Position numbers and translations under genes: made by a program. DNA of 64,000 bases from the NCBI GenBank assembly GCA_947494825.1, contig CANLWN010000001.1:868001-932000 (forward strand). The letters run 5' to 3'. This document shows positions 52,513 to 60,603 of this stretch, in pieces; the stretch's first letter is position 1, and each line of letters begins with the position of its first letter. The stretch is from an uncultured Flavobacteriaceae bacterium. GTDB taxonomy: Bacteria; Bacteroidota; Bacteroidia; Flavobacteriales; Flavobacteriaceae. The notes below the pieces were generated by a model, which saw only the letters and a list, made by a program, of their open reading frames with translations, did not search any database and was not told where the DNA came from.

Positions 52513-54021
52513 CTAGTCCCCCAGCACCCTGAAGATCCAGGTCTCACCCGAATAGTTCCCGTCAAAATTGGAATCCCTGGCCTGTTGTGCTTCCTCGCGC
52601 TTGTTATACCTTCCCAGATACACATAATTGTAACCGTTTAGACTTCGGTAAAAGGACTGAGGGCGCATGCCCCGCTTCCTAAGCGTCTCCATAAAGGCAT
52701 CGAAGTATTTTTTGGTACCAAAGACATTGGCGATCACATAATAGCCAGCTTCCAATCCGTCTTCGGACTTCACCTCCTCATAACGCTCCTTTGTTTTCGG
52801 TGGTGCTGCCTTCTGAAGTTGGGCCAAACTGTCCTGTACGGCTTTTTTTCTTGCCGCAGCGGCTTCAGCCAATTTAAGCGTATTTAAGGAATCCAATCTT
52901 TTCTGTTCCAATAATTCCCTCGCCGCTTCCGCTGCCCTTCGCTGTTTAATGGAATCCAATTTCCGCTGTTCGGCCAGACGTTGTGCCAGGGCCCGGGCCT
53001 TTGCTTTTTCAACAGCGGCCAGGGAGTCCTTGTTCTTTTCCTGCGGCAGCTCCTCCTTTTCTTCAATCAATACCAGTTGCTCTTCCTCCTCGAAGCCAAC
53101 CACATTCTTACGAAGGTCCCCGGGTCCAAAATCAAAGGCGGTGACAATTTCCAGGGTAGGATCCCGGTCCTCGAGCTCGGTATCCACCCCAAATTCCACC
53201 AATGCGCCGATGGACCATTTTTTAAAGAACCTGCCGCCAAGGCCGCCGGAAACCCCATAGTAACTGTTATACCCGCCCTGTACCCAAAATTTGGAAGCGG
53301 AGAACAGGGTCGTGAGACCGTATTGTGTATCCTGATCTGGAAGGGTTTTTATATATACCAAAGGTCTTATAACTGCGCTTTCAGGAACTCCGGGTTGGAT
53401 CGGAAAGTCATAGTTCACAAATCCCAAATACATTTTGTCCGAGGGCCTGGTCTCCCTTTGGTTGTTGGAAAAGTTGAAATCGAATAGATTCTCGGAGGCG
53501 ATACCTGCACTGAACCTATCTACTGTAATGCTCACCCCCAGTGCCGCTTGGGCTATGAAATCATCGACGGTTGTTAGGGATGGCCCTTGAGGATTTGGGT
53601 TCTGAAGCAGCCTGTCATCGGCCAGTTCCCTTTTAAAAACGTAAATGTTGGTGCCTACGGCTAGTTGGGTAGAGCGCCCCAAAGCGAAGGTATAGGCATA
53701 GTTAAAAAGTCCTCCTATGTGCAGAAATGTTCCCGTATTATGTTGTAAATATCCAACCCCATAGACCGATTGGGCATCCAAACGCCCAGTATAGCTTAGA
53801 AACAAGGTACTGGGATCGGCATCAATGGTCTGCCATTGCCATCGGGTCCAAAGCGCCAAAGACCTAGGGTCGTTTCGCTCCAGGGAAAATGCCGGGTGAA
53901 ACAAGTTGGAATTGAATTGAGTAAGGTTATGCTGGCGTAAGTCTGTGGGCAGCGCAGTATCCTGTCCCCAAACAAAGGAAATCCATAGCAAGCCCAAAAA
54001 AAAACAGTACGCCCCACGCAT
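52513..54021 (-). CDS. PorP/SprF family outer-membrane protein with coiled coil and SPOR-like tail
   Basis: 502 residues from MRGAYCFFLGLLWISFVWG, a signal peptide; an upstream Met at 54042 is less likely. Residues ~20-300 form the PorP/SprF beta-barrel (LTQFNSNLFHPAF, SVYGVGYLQHNTGTFL, FSAGIASENLF). A Glu-rich linker and a long Ala/Lys/Arg coiled coil (~330-410) follow, with repeated K-x-LDSI/L units, then a C-terminal SPOR-like domain (GYYVIANVFGTKKYFDAFMETLRKRGMRPQSF...YVYLGRYNKREEAQQA). PorP/SprF proteins belong to type IX secretion and gliding. The tail would reach the peptidoglycan. No gldKLMN or large adhesin is adjacent. Confidence 0.87.
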   Translation of the reverse strand: MRGAYCFFLGLLWISFVWGQDTALPTDLRQHNLTQFNSNLFHPAFSLERNDPRSLALWTRWQWQTIDADPSTLFLSYTGRLDAQSVYGVGYLQHNTGTFLHIGGLFNYAYTFALGRSTQLAVGTNIYVFKRELADDRLLQNPNPQGPSLTTVDDFIAQAALGVSITVDRFSAGIASENLFDFNFSNNQRETRPSDKMYLGFVNYDFPIQPGVPESAVIRPLVYIKTLPDQDTQYGLTTLFSASKFWVQGGYNSYYGVSGGLGGRFFKKWSIGALVEFGVDTELEDRDPTLEIVTAFDFGPGDLRKNVVGFEEEEQLVLIEEKEELPQEKNKDSLAAVEKAKARALAQRLAEQRKLDSIKQRRAAEAARELLEQKRLDSLNTLKLAEAAAARKKAVQDSLAQLQKAAPPKTKERYEEVKSEDGLEAGYYVIANVFGTKKYFDAFMETLRKRGMRPQSFYRSLNGYNYVYLGRYNKREEAQQARDSNFDGNYSGETWIFRVLGD

Positions 54022-54115
54022 ACCTAAAATAACAAAAAACAAAACTATTAGATACTATTTTCTGCTTATATTAGTTAGATATTACAATATTATCGACATA
54101 AAACAATCCAAACCC

Positions 54116-54661
54116 ATGATGAAAGTTGCCAAACCTGTTGTGCTATTCTTACTTTGTACCCTATTCTTGGCCTGTAAGGAAGAGCAGAAACTACCAGCAG
54201 AACCCGTAGACGCGCTTACTTCCACTTTCTACTTTATTAGGCATGCCGAAAAAGACCGGAGCGACCCGGAAAACATTGATCCGGAACTGACGCAGGATGG
54301 CCTGGGCCGTGCCATGAAGTGGGCAGAAGTGCTAGACCATGTTGCCTTGGACGCAATCTATACCACCGACTACGAAAGAACTTCAATGACAGCTGCCCCA
54401 GCTGCCGTCAAACAAGATATCACGGTACAATATTACGATCCCCGTAATGTTGATTTGGAAGCATTTAAGGCGGCCAATTTGGGCAAAAATGTTTTGGTGG
54501 TAGGCCATAGCAATACGACGCCCGATTTTGTAAATAAAATGATCGGAGAAGAAAAATACGATGGGATGGACGATACCGATAACAGCAGTATGTTCATTGT
54601 GCAGATTACAGGCAATAGCACAACGGACATCCGGCTCAAAATAGATTGGGTCAAGAACTGA
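54116..54661 (+). CDS. Histidine phosphatase (phosphoglycerate-mutase fold) lipoprotein
   Basis: 181 residues. Lipobox LFLACKEEQ (Cys ~20). The domain begins FYFIRHAEKDRSD, with RHAEK carrying the phospho-accepting His and Arg, and later VLVVGHSNTTPDFV carries the second catalytic His. Acid phosphatase/SixA-like activity in the periplasm is likely; the substrate is unknown. Start at ATG 54116 (ATGATG) because of the signal sequence; the longer frame is not favoured. Its last 11 nt overlap the end of the convergent gene. Confidence 0.85.
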   Translation: MMKVAKPVVLFLLCTLFLACKEEQKLPAEPVDALTSTFYFIRHAEKDRSDPENIDPELTQDGLGRAMKWAEVLDHVALDAIYTTDYERTSMTAAPAAVKQDITVQYYDPRNVDLEAFKAANLGKNVLVVGHSNTTPDFVNKMIGEEKYDGMDDTDNSSMFIVQITGNSTTDIRLKIDWVKN

Positions 54662-55415
54662 CCAAAATGCTGTCCAGTTCTATTTTAGACAATAGTTCCA
54701 ATTCCCCTTTTACATAGAGGCTGTCCATGGATAAAATAGGACTGTTCTTGTCCGCCGCTTTATAATTTTCGTAATCCACAAAGCGTATGCCCTTGATGTA
54801 CCTTTCGTTATAGGCCCTTCTAAATCGCAGACCACCCCCATCCACGTGGAACACATAAGCCAAATAATCGGGTTTAAAGGTCGCCTTGTTGAACCAGTAT
54901 ACATAAACATCATCAAAGTCGTCCCCTCCGCCAACTTCATCAAAAGTGACCTTTATTTTATAGTACTCCTGTTCGTTGATCTTAACCTCACCCAGAAACT
55001 CCTTGTTCACGGCCGCATCGTTTAGGCCGTAGGGCAGCTTGGCAAAATAGTGTACCGAATTCACGGAATTGGAATATCTGCCAGCCATGGAATCACTGAC
55101 CTGCACTTCCGCGTCGTTTACGAAACGCTGAAATCCAGTATTGGTCTTGATATCCTCGATACGTGTAGAATCTGTAAGGGTAACACGGGTCAACACCTTC
55201 TTGCCATCCTGTAGTCTATAGGTATACTTCCTATCCCGAAAGGTGAAAGAAACGTTGCTGGTCCTGTGCAGGTCACCCCCGCTCACGGCTATGGCCTTGT
55301 CCACAATCTGTTGTGCAGAGGGTAGCGTAGCCGTTTGCTCCTTGCAGGAGAGCGCGCAAAGTGTCAGGGCAAAAACAAATACTGGGTTTATCAATTTTTT
55401 TGTCATCATCTTCAT
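54651..55415 (-). CDS. Lipoprotein, DUF6503-like
   Basis: 254 residues from MKMMTKKLINPVFVFALTLCALSCKE (lipobox ALSC). The rest is beta-rich: IVDKAIAVSGGDLHRTSNVSFTFRDRKYTYRLQDGKKVLTRV...YFAKLPYGLNDAAVNKEFLGEVKINEQEYYKIKVTF and a C-terminal YIKGIRFVDYENYKAA. I recognise it as a flavobacterial lipoprotein family (DUF6503), lolA/LppX-like in outline, with no known function. In-frame Met at 55433 and 55406 are alternatives. It overlaps the phosphatase gene tail to tail by 11 nt. Confidence 0.68.
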   Translation of the reverse strand: MKMMTKKLINPVFVFALTLCALSCKEQTATLPSAQQIVDKAIAVSGGDLHRTSNVSFTFRDRKYTYRLQDGKKVLTRVTLTDSTRIEDIKTNTGFQRFVNDAEVQVSDSMAGRYSNSVNSVHYFAKLPYGLNDAAVNKEFLGEVKINEQEYYKIKVTFDEVGGGDDFDDVYVYWFNKATFKPDYLAYVFHVDGGGLRFRRAYNERYIKGIRFVDYENYKAADKNSPILSMDSLYVKGELELLSKIELDSILVSS

Positions 55416-55464
55416 CTGTGTTTCTTCCCACAAAGATGGCCATAATTAATCTATTTTTCACCAA

Positions 55465-55494
55465 TTGATTATCCCATAATTGTTCCTATTTTTG
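55465..55494 (+). promoter_or_regulatory. smpB promoter
   Basis: TTG (55465-55467) then 19 nt then TATTTTTG (55487-55494), matching the Bacteroidota consensus. The box ends 8 nt before the smpB ATG, so the transcript would be almost leaderless. Confidence 0.6.
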
Positions 55495-55502
55495 TCCCTC
55501 CT

Positions 55503-55964
55503 ATGCAGCAAAACGTCAACATAAAGAATAAAAAGGCCAAATTTGAGTATGAGCTACTGGATACCTATGTCGCAGGCATTGTGCTTTCCGGGACGGAAAT
55601 AAAGTCCGTACGATCCAGTAAGGCCTCCATATCCGAAAGTTTTTGCGAATTCAATGAACGCGGTGAGCTTTTCGTAATCAATATGCAAATTGACGAGTAC
55701 AGCCATGGTACGCACTATAATCATAAGCCCAAGGCCGAGCGTAAATTACTGTTGAACAAGGTGGAGCTCAAAAAATTGGAAAAAGAAGTCAGAAATGCTG
55801 GACTTACCATAGTTCCACTAAACCTTTTTATAAATGACCGAGGTTTTGCGAAGGTCAAAATTGCCTTGGTCCGGGGTAAAAAGCTATACGACAAGCGGGA
55901 AACGATAAAGGACCGAGATAACAAAAGGAACCTGGACCGTATCAAGAAAAATTTCAACAACTAA
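55503..55964 (+). CDS. smpB: SsrA-binding protein
   Basis: 153 residues. Starts NVNIKNKKAKFEYELLDTYVAGIVLSGTEIKSVR, with the OB-fold and IVPLNLFINDRGFAKVKIALVRGKKLYDKRETIKDRD, the basic C-terminal tail entering the ribosome. It brings tmRNA to stalled ribosomes. tmRNA (ssrA) is not in the window. Convergent with pcm. Confidence 0.97.
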   Translation: MQQNVNIKNKKAKFEYELLDTYVAGIVLSGTEIKSVRSSKASISESFCEFNERGELFVINMQIDEYSHGTHYNHKPKAERKLLLNKVELKKLEKEVRNAGLTIVPLNLFINDRGFAKVKIALVRGKKLYDKRETIKDRDNKRNLDRIKKNFNN

Positions 55965-55997
55965 AACGCCCTTCCACTAACCTAAGTCCTGTTACAA

Positions 55998-56639
55998 CTA
56001 GTTCTTGTCCTCCAAAAGCGGTACAAAGCGGAAAGATCCATAGGTTGTCTTTTCAAATTCCTTCTCTGATTTCCGCAAATAACGTGTCATTATTTGCTCT
56101 TCCACACCTATAGGAATGACCAGTCTTCCGCCTATCTTCAATTGGGCCATAAGGGCTTTGGGTACTTTGGGGGCTCCAGCGGTCACCACAATGGCATCAT
56201 AGGGAGCTTCCTCGGGCAAACCCTTGTAACCATCCCCAAAGATCACCTTCTTGGGCCTATAGCCCATTTTTTTGAAAAAAATGTTGGTTTTTTTGAAAAG
56301 TTCCAACTGTCGCTCTATTGTATAGACCTTGGTCTTCAGATGTAATAATACTGCGGTCTGATACCCACTTCCCGTACCTATTTCCAGGACCTTATCCCTG
56401 GGTTTGAGCTCAAGAAGGGCGGTTTGAAAGGCCACCGTGTAAGGCTGGGAAATAGTCTGTTCCGCTCCTATGGGAAACGCCTTGTCCTGATAGGCGTGAT
56501 CTTCAAAACCACTGTCCAAAAATAAATGCCTGGGAACTGTGCGTATGGCATCCAATACCGTTTTGTCAGTTATTCCTTTAGCCGATAAGGTATCGGCCAA
56601 TTTGTTGCGCATTCCACTATGTTTTAACGTATCCTTCAA
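55998..56639 (-). CDS. pcm: Protein-L-isoaspartate O-methyltransferase
   Basis: 213 residues. The SAM motif LEIGTGSGYQTAVLL, plus FLDSGFEDHAYQDKAFPIGAEQTISQPYTVA (substrate-binding region) and VVTAGAPKVPKALMAQLKIGGRLVIPIG. It methylates isoaspartyl residues in aged proteins. Length is normal. Convergent with smpB and divergent from the oxidoreductase. Confidence 0.94.
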   Translation of the reverse strand: MKDTLKHSGMRNKLADTLSAKGITDKTVLDAIRTVPRHLFLDSGFEDHAYQDKAFPIGAEQTISQPYTVAFQTALLELKPRDKVLEIGTGSGYQTAVLLHLKTKVYTIERQLELFKKTNIFFKKMGYRPKKVIFGDGYKGLPEEAPYDAIVVTAGAPKVPKALMAQLKIGGRLVIPIGVEEQIMTRYLRKSEKEFEKTTYGSFRFVPLLEDKN

Positions 56640-56764
56640 GGGTTTGGTTTTGGTGTTACGAAGGTAAAGAAATCAGAATGAAAAAATGAAAATTGATACA
56701 ATATCGAAAGAATACATTACCCTATTTTACAATTAATCTCCTTACTTTTGAAAAAACAAAATGT

Positions 56765-57739
56765 ATGCTAAAAGCAGGAGTCCTCGGAGCGGGCCATTTG
56801 GGCAAAATTCATCTGCGCTTGCTCAACGAATCCCAAAAATATACCTTGGTCGGTTTTTACGATCCCGATGCCATAAACGGCAAAAAAGTAGCCGACGAGT
56901 TTGGATACCGCTATTTCGATAATATCAATACACTGATCGATGCAGTAGACGTAGTGGATATTGTTACCCCGACCCTCTCCCATTTTGATTGTGCCAGAAA
57001 GGCCATGGAAAAAGGCAAACATGTCTTTATCGAAAAACCAGTCACCAACACGATTGAAGAGGCGGAAACCCTGCTAAAGCTGGAAAAGGAATACAGGGTT
57101 AAAGGACAGGTAGGCCACGTAGAACGATTTAACCCGTCGTTTACGGCCGTAAAGGAGAAGATCCAGGAACCCATGTTCATAGAGACGCATCGCCTTGCCG
57201 AGTTCAACCCTAGGGGTACGGACGTTCCTGTGGTGCTAGACCTTATGATCCACGATATTGATGCCATTTTAAGTGTAGTGAACTCGGAAGTAAAACAGAT
57301 CAATGCCAGTGGGGTTTCCGTAATCAGCAAATCGCCCGACATTGCCAATGCCAGGATCGAATTCGAAAATGGGTGTGTGGCCAATCTCACGGCCAGTAGA
57401 ATTTCCCTGAAAAATATGCGTAAATCAAGGTTCTTTCAAAGGGATGCCTATATTTCTGTAGATTTTCTGGAGAAGAAGGTAGAGGTGGTGAAAATGAAGG
57501 ACGCCCCGGAAAATCCAGGGGATTTTGATATGATCTTACAGAATGCCGAGGGTGAAAAAAAACAGATTTATTTTGAGAATCCGGCTATCAAGACCAATAA
57601 TGCAATTTTGGATGAATTGGAGACCTTTGCCGATGCCATACAAAACAATACAGTCCCCGTGGTAAGCCTAGAACAGGGGGCTAAGGCCTTAAAAGTGGCC
57701 CTACAGATTATCGAATCCTTTAAAAAGAACCAAGAATGA
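56765..57739 (+). CDS. Gfo/Idh/MocA family oxidoreductase
   Basis: 324 residues from MLKAGVLGAGHLGKIHLRLL; the frame reaches 56693 but ATG 56765 fits the Rossmann start. GAGHLG and IEKPVTNTIEEAETLL (the EKP motif) mark the cofactor domain, and DLMIHDIDAILSVV carries the conserved His/Asp of the catalytic domain. The substrate is probably a sugar or related compound. It overlaps the dehydrogenase by ATGA (57736-57739). Confidence 0.88.
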   Translation: MLKAGVLGAGHLGKIHLRLLNESQKYTLVGFYDPDAINGKKVADEFGYRYFDNINTLIDAVDVVDIVTPTLSHFDCARKAMEKGKHVFIEKPVTNTIEEAETLLKLEKEYRVKGQVGHVERFNPSFTAVKEKIQEPMFIETHRLAEFNPRGTDVPVVLDLMIHDIDAILSVVNSEVKQINASGVSVISKSPDIANARIEFENGCVANLTASRISLKNMRKSRFFQRDAYISVDFLEKKVEVVKMKDAPENPGDFDMILQNAEGEKKQIYFENPAIKTNNAILDELETFADAIQNNTVPVVSLEQGAKALKVALQIIESFKKNQE

Positions 57740-58623
57740 ATACCATTGCAGTTATTGGGGCCGGAACCATGGGAAATGGTATAGCCCATGTTTTTGCACA
57801 AAAAGGCTATAAGGTTAATCTTATAGATGTCTCCAAGGCTTTTTTGGATAAAGGTGTAACCACCATTGCCAAGAATTTGGACCGTATGATCTCCAAGGAG
57901 CGCATTACCGAGGCCGATAAGAAGGCCACATTGGCCAATATTGACCCGTATACGCAATTGGCCGAAGGAGTAACCAATGTGGACCTCGTGGTGGAAGCGG
58001 CCACAGAAAATATAGAGACCAAACTCCATATCTTTCGCGAGCTCGATGCACTCTGCGAAGCACATGTTGTCCTGGCCTCCAATACCTCGTCTATTTCCAT
58101 CACGCAAATAGGTGCTGTCACCCAGCGTCCGGACAAGGTTATCGGGATGCATTTTATGAATCCTGTACCGGTGATGCAATTGGTAGAAATCATCAGGGGT
58201 TACAGCACGTCCGACGAGGTGACGCAAAAGATTATGGAGCTGTCCAAGGCATTGGGAAAAACACCGACGGAGGTAAATGATTATCCCGGTTTCGTAGCCA
58301 ATAGGATATTGATGCCCATGATCAATGAGGCAATAGAAACCCTGTTTCACGGCGTGGCGGGGGTCAATGAAATAGACACCGTAATGAAATTGGGCATGGC
58401 CCATCCCATGGGGCCCTTGCAACTGGCAGATTTCATTGGACTGGATGTATGTCTCTCCATTCTTCATGTGATGTACGATGGTTTCAAGAATCCCAAATAC
58501 GCTCCCTGCCCCCTATTGGTCAATATGGTGGCGGCCGGGAAGTTAGGGGTTAAGTCCGGGGAAGGTTTCTATGATTATTCCGCCTCCCGAAAAGCGGAAA
58601 AGGTAGCGGCCCAATTCAACTAA
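57736..58623 (+). CDS. 3-Hydroxybutyryl-CoA dehydrogenase
   Basis: 295 residues. NAD-binding start IAVIGAGTMGNGIAHVFAQKGYKVNLID. The catalytic His/Glu pair lies in IGMHFMNPVPVMQLVEIIRG, and the C-terminal domain has MKLGMAHPMGPLQLADFIGLDV and a second FYDYS. It oxidises (S)-3-hydroxybutyryl-CoA or reduces acetoacetyl-CoA. Starts at ATGA overlapping the preceding stop and is followed after 5 nt by DUF1015, so it is inside an operon. Confidence 0.92.
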   Translation: MNTIAVIGAGTMGNGIAHVFAQKGYKVNLIDVSKAFLDKGVTTIAKNLDRMISKERITEADKKATLANIDPYTQLAEGVTNVDLVVEAATENIETKLHIFRELDALCEAHVVLASNTSSISITQIGAVTQRPDKVIGMHFMNPVPVMQLVEIIRGYSTSDEVTQKIMELSKALGKTPTEVNDYPGFVANRILMPMINEAIETLFHGVAGVNEIDTVMKLGMAHPMGPLQLADFIGLDVCLSILHVMYDGFKNPKYAPCPLLVNMVAAGKLGVKSGEGFYDYSASRKAEKVAAQFN

Positions 58624-58628
58624 GTGTC

Positions 58629-59864
58629 ATGGCAATCATAAAACCGTTCAAGGCCATTAGGCCTACCAGGGACAAAGTGGCGTCGGTAGCCTCCCGTTCC
58701 TATGAAGAATATCCAAAAAAAGAGCTGGAAGCCACCCTGCGCTATAACCCCTTCTCCTTTCTACATATCATTAACCCCGGCTTTAAGTTCGATAAAAGAG
58801 TAAAGGGACAGGAACGCTTTACACTGGTCCACAACCGTTATCTGGAGTTCCTTGAGGACAATGTCCTGATGAAGGATGCCAAGGATAGCTTCTATGTATA
58901 CAAAGTGGAAAAGGGGGCTGCCAGCTGCTGCGGTCTTTTTTGCGCCACCAGCACGGCAGATTATGAAAATGATGTTATCAAAAAACATGAAAACACCCTG
59001 CAAAAACGGGAAACGCTTTTTGCCGATTACCTGGATACTGTAGGTTTTAATGCGGAACCCGTGTTGATTACCTACCCCAACAAAGAAAGTATTGCCGAAA
59101 TCATCCAAAAGGAAACCCGGCAAGATCCGGAGTACTATTTTACTACAACCGATAAGGTAACACACAAATTATGGGTGGTCTCGGACAAAAAAACAATCCA
59201 AAAGCTGCAGGTAGAATTCGGCAACATCGATTCTATATATATTGCCGATGGCCATCACCGAAGTGCCTCTTCCTATCTTTTTGCACAAAATTCCAAGCGA
59301 CAAAATCCGAATCATACAGGTAAGGAGCCCTATAATTTCTTCATGAGCTATTTGATTCCCGAATCCGAAATCAAAATATATGAGTTCAATAGAATGGTTA
59401 AGGATCTTAACGGACTTTCCAAAGAGGAGTTTCTAATTCAGGTAGACGCTTTTTTCAGGATCGAGAACAGGGGAGATTTGCTCTATAAGCCCCTTAAAAA
59501 ACATCATTTTAGTATGTATTTGGATGGCGAATTCTATTCGCTCTATCTGCGTAAAAAAATCTACACCTTTGATGATTCCTTGAGTGAACTGGACACCCAA
59601 ATCTTGTTTAAGACCATCTTGGAGCCTATTTTGGGCATCAAAGACCTTAGAAACGACAAACGGATCCAATACGGCTATGGGAAATACAATGTAATCCGGA
59701 TGAAGGACGAAATCGATCAAGGGAAATTCGCTGTTGGATTCAGCCTGGTACCCGTTACGATAGAGGAAATAAAGGCAATCGCGGACGAGGGCCTTGTGAT
59801 GCCCCCAAAGAGCACTTATATTGAGCCCAAATTGAGAAGCGGCATCACTATTTATGAATTTTGA
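58629..59864 (+). CDS. DUF1015 family protein
   Basis: 411 residues. Starts IIKPFKAIRPTRDKVASVASRSYEE; GAASCCGLFCATSTADYENDVIKKHE and YIADGHHRSASSYLFAQ contain the conserved 'DGHHR' motif of DUF1015 (a likely nucleotide-dependent, HTH-less family related to phosphoserine/serine kinase-like proteins). Its biochemical role is not settled in Bacteroidota. It is tightly linked to the 3-hydroxybutyryl-CoA dehydrogenase gene (5 nt). Confidence 0.88.
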   Translation: MAIIKPFKAIRPTRDKVASVASRSYEEYPKKELEATLRYNPFSFLHIINPGFKFDKRVKGQERFTLVHNRYLEFLEDNVLMKDAKDSFYVYKVEKGAASCCGLFCATSTADYENDVIKKHENTLQKRETLFADYLDTVGFNAEPVLITYPNKESIAEIIQKETRQDPEYYFTTTDKVTHKLWVVSDKKTIQKLQVEFGNIDSIYIADGHHRSASSYLFAQNSKRQNPNHTGKEPYNFFMSYLIPESEIKIYEFNRMVKDLNGLSKEEFLIQVDAFFRIENRGDLLYKPLKKHHFSMYLDGEFYSLYLRKKIYTFDDSLSELDTQILFKTILEPILGIKDLRNDKRIQYGYGKYNVIRMKDEIDQGKFAVGFSLVPVTIEEIKAIADEGLVMPPKSTYIEPKLRSGITIYEF

Positions 59865-59920
59865 ACAAAGCCCCTTCGATTACCGCGCCCTTAATCTACA
59901 AAGCTTGAAATGAACAAGAT

Positions 59921-60580
59921 ATGTCCATTAAAGAAAATTTAGACCAAATAAGACATGCCCTTCCCGAAAATGTGGTGCTCGTAGCGGTATCCAAAACCAA
60001 ACCAATAGCGACTATTTTGGAAGCATATGAGGCTGGCCAAAGGGTTTTTGGGGAAAACAAGATTCAGGAAATGACTGCCAAATGGGAGGCCCTTCCCAAG
60101 GATATCATATGGCATATGATCGGGCATGTGCAACGTAATAAAGTGAAATATATGGCCGCTTATGTTGCCATGATCCACGGCGTGGACAGTCTAAAATTAC
60201 TAAAGGAAATAGACAAACAGGCCCGGAAACACCAGAGGGTTATTGATTGCTTATTGCAGATCCATATAGCGGAGGAAGAGACCAAATTTGGACTTAGCGA
60301 GAGTGAGCTGGAGGAGTTGCTCCATTCCGAGGACCTGACGGAGCTAGAACATGTTAGGATTGTTGGACTCATGGGGATGGCCACCTTTACATCGGATGTA
60401 GGGCAGGTACAAAAAGAGTTCAGGTATTTGAAAGCGATTTTTGGGACCGTCCAAAAAAAGATTCCAGAATTATCCGTCCTTTCTATGGGAATGAGCGGCG
60501 ATTACAAGTTGGCAATTGCCGAGGGAAGCACTATGGTCCGGATAGGAAGTAGTATCTTTGGCGCAAGAAACTACCTTTGA
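59921..60580 (+). CDS. YggS/PROSC pyridoxal-phosphate homeostasis protein
   Basis: 219 residues. Alanine-racemase-like TIM barrel. The PLP-binding Lys is K25 in LVAVSKTKP; VFGENKIQEM, WHMIGHVQRNKVKYM and LSMGMSGDYKLAIAEGSTMVRIGSSIFG are the family blocks. It holds free PLP and affects vitamin B6 balance. Starts ATG 59921; its stop region overlaps a possible TTG start of the next frame. Confidence 0.94.
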   Translation: MSIKENLDQIRHALPENVVLVAVSKTKPIATILEAYEAGQRVFGENKIQEMTAKWEALPKDIIWHMIGHVQRNKVKYMAAYVAMIHGVDSLKLLKEIDKQARKHQRVIDCLLQIHIAEEETKFGLSESELEELLHSEDLTELEHVRIVGLMGMATFTSDVGQVQKEFRYLKAIFGTVQKKIPELSVLSMGMSGDYKLAIAEGSTMVRIGSSIFGARNYL

Positions 60581-60603
60581 ACAGATTCAACATACACGAG
60601 GCC

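Noticed and set aside
57568-58467. 299-codon minus-strand frame
   Set aside because: Shadow of the oxidoreductase and 3-hydroxybutyryl-CoA dehydrogenase genes, which carry clear family motifs.
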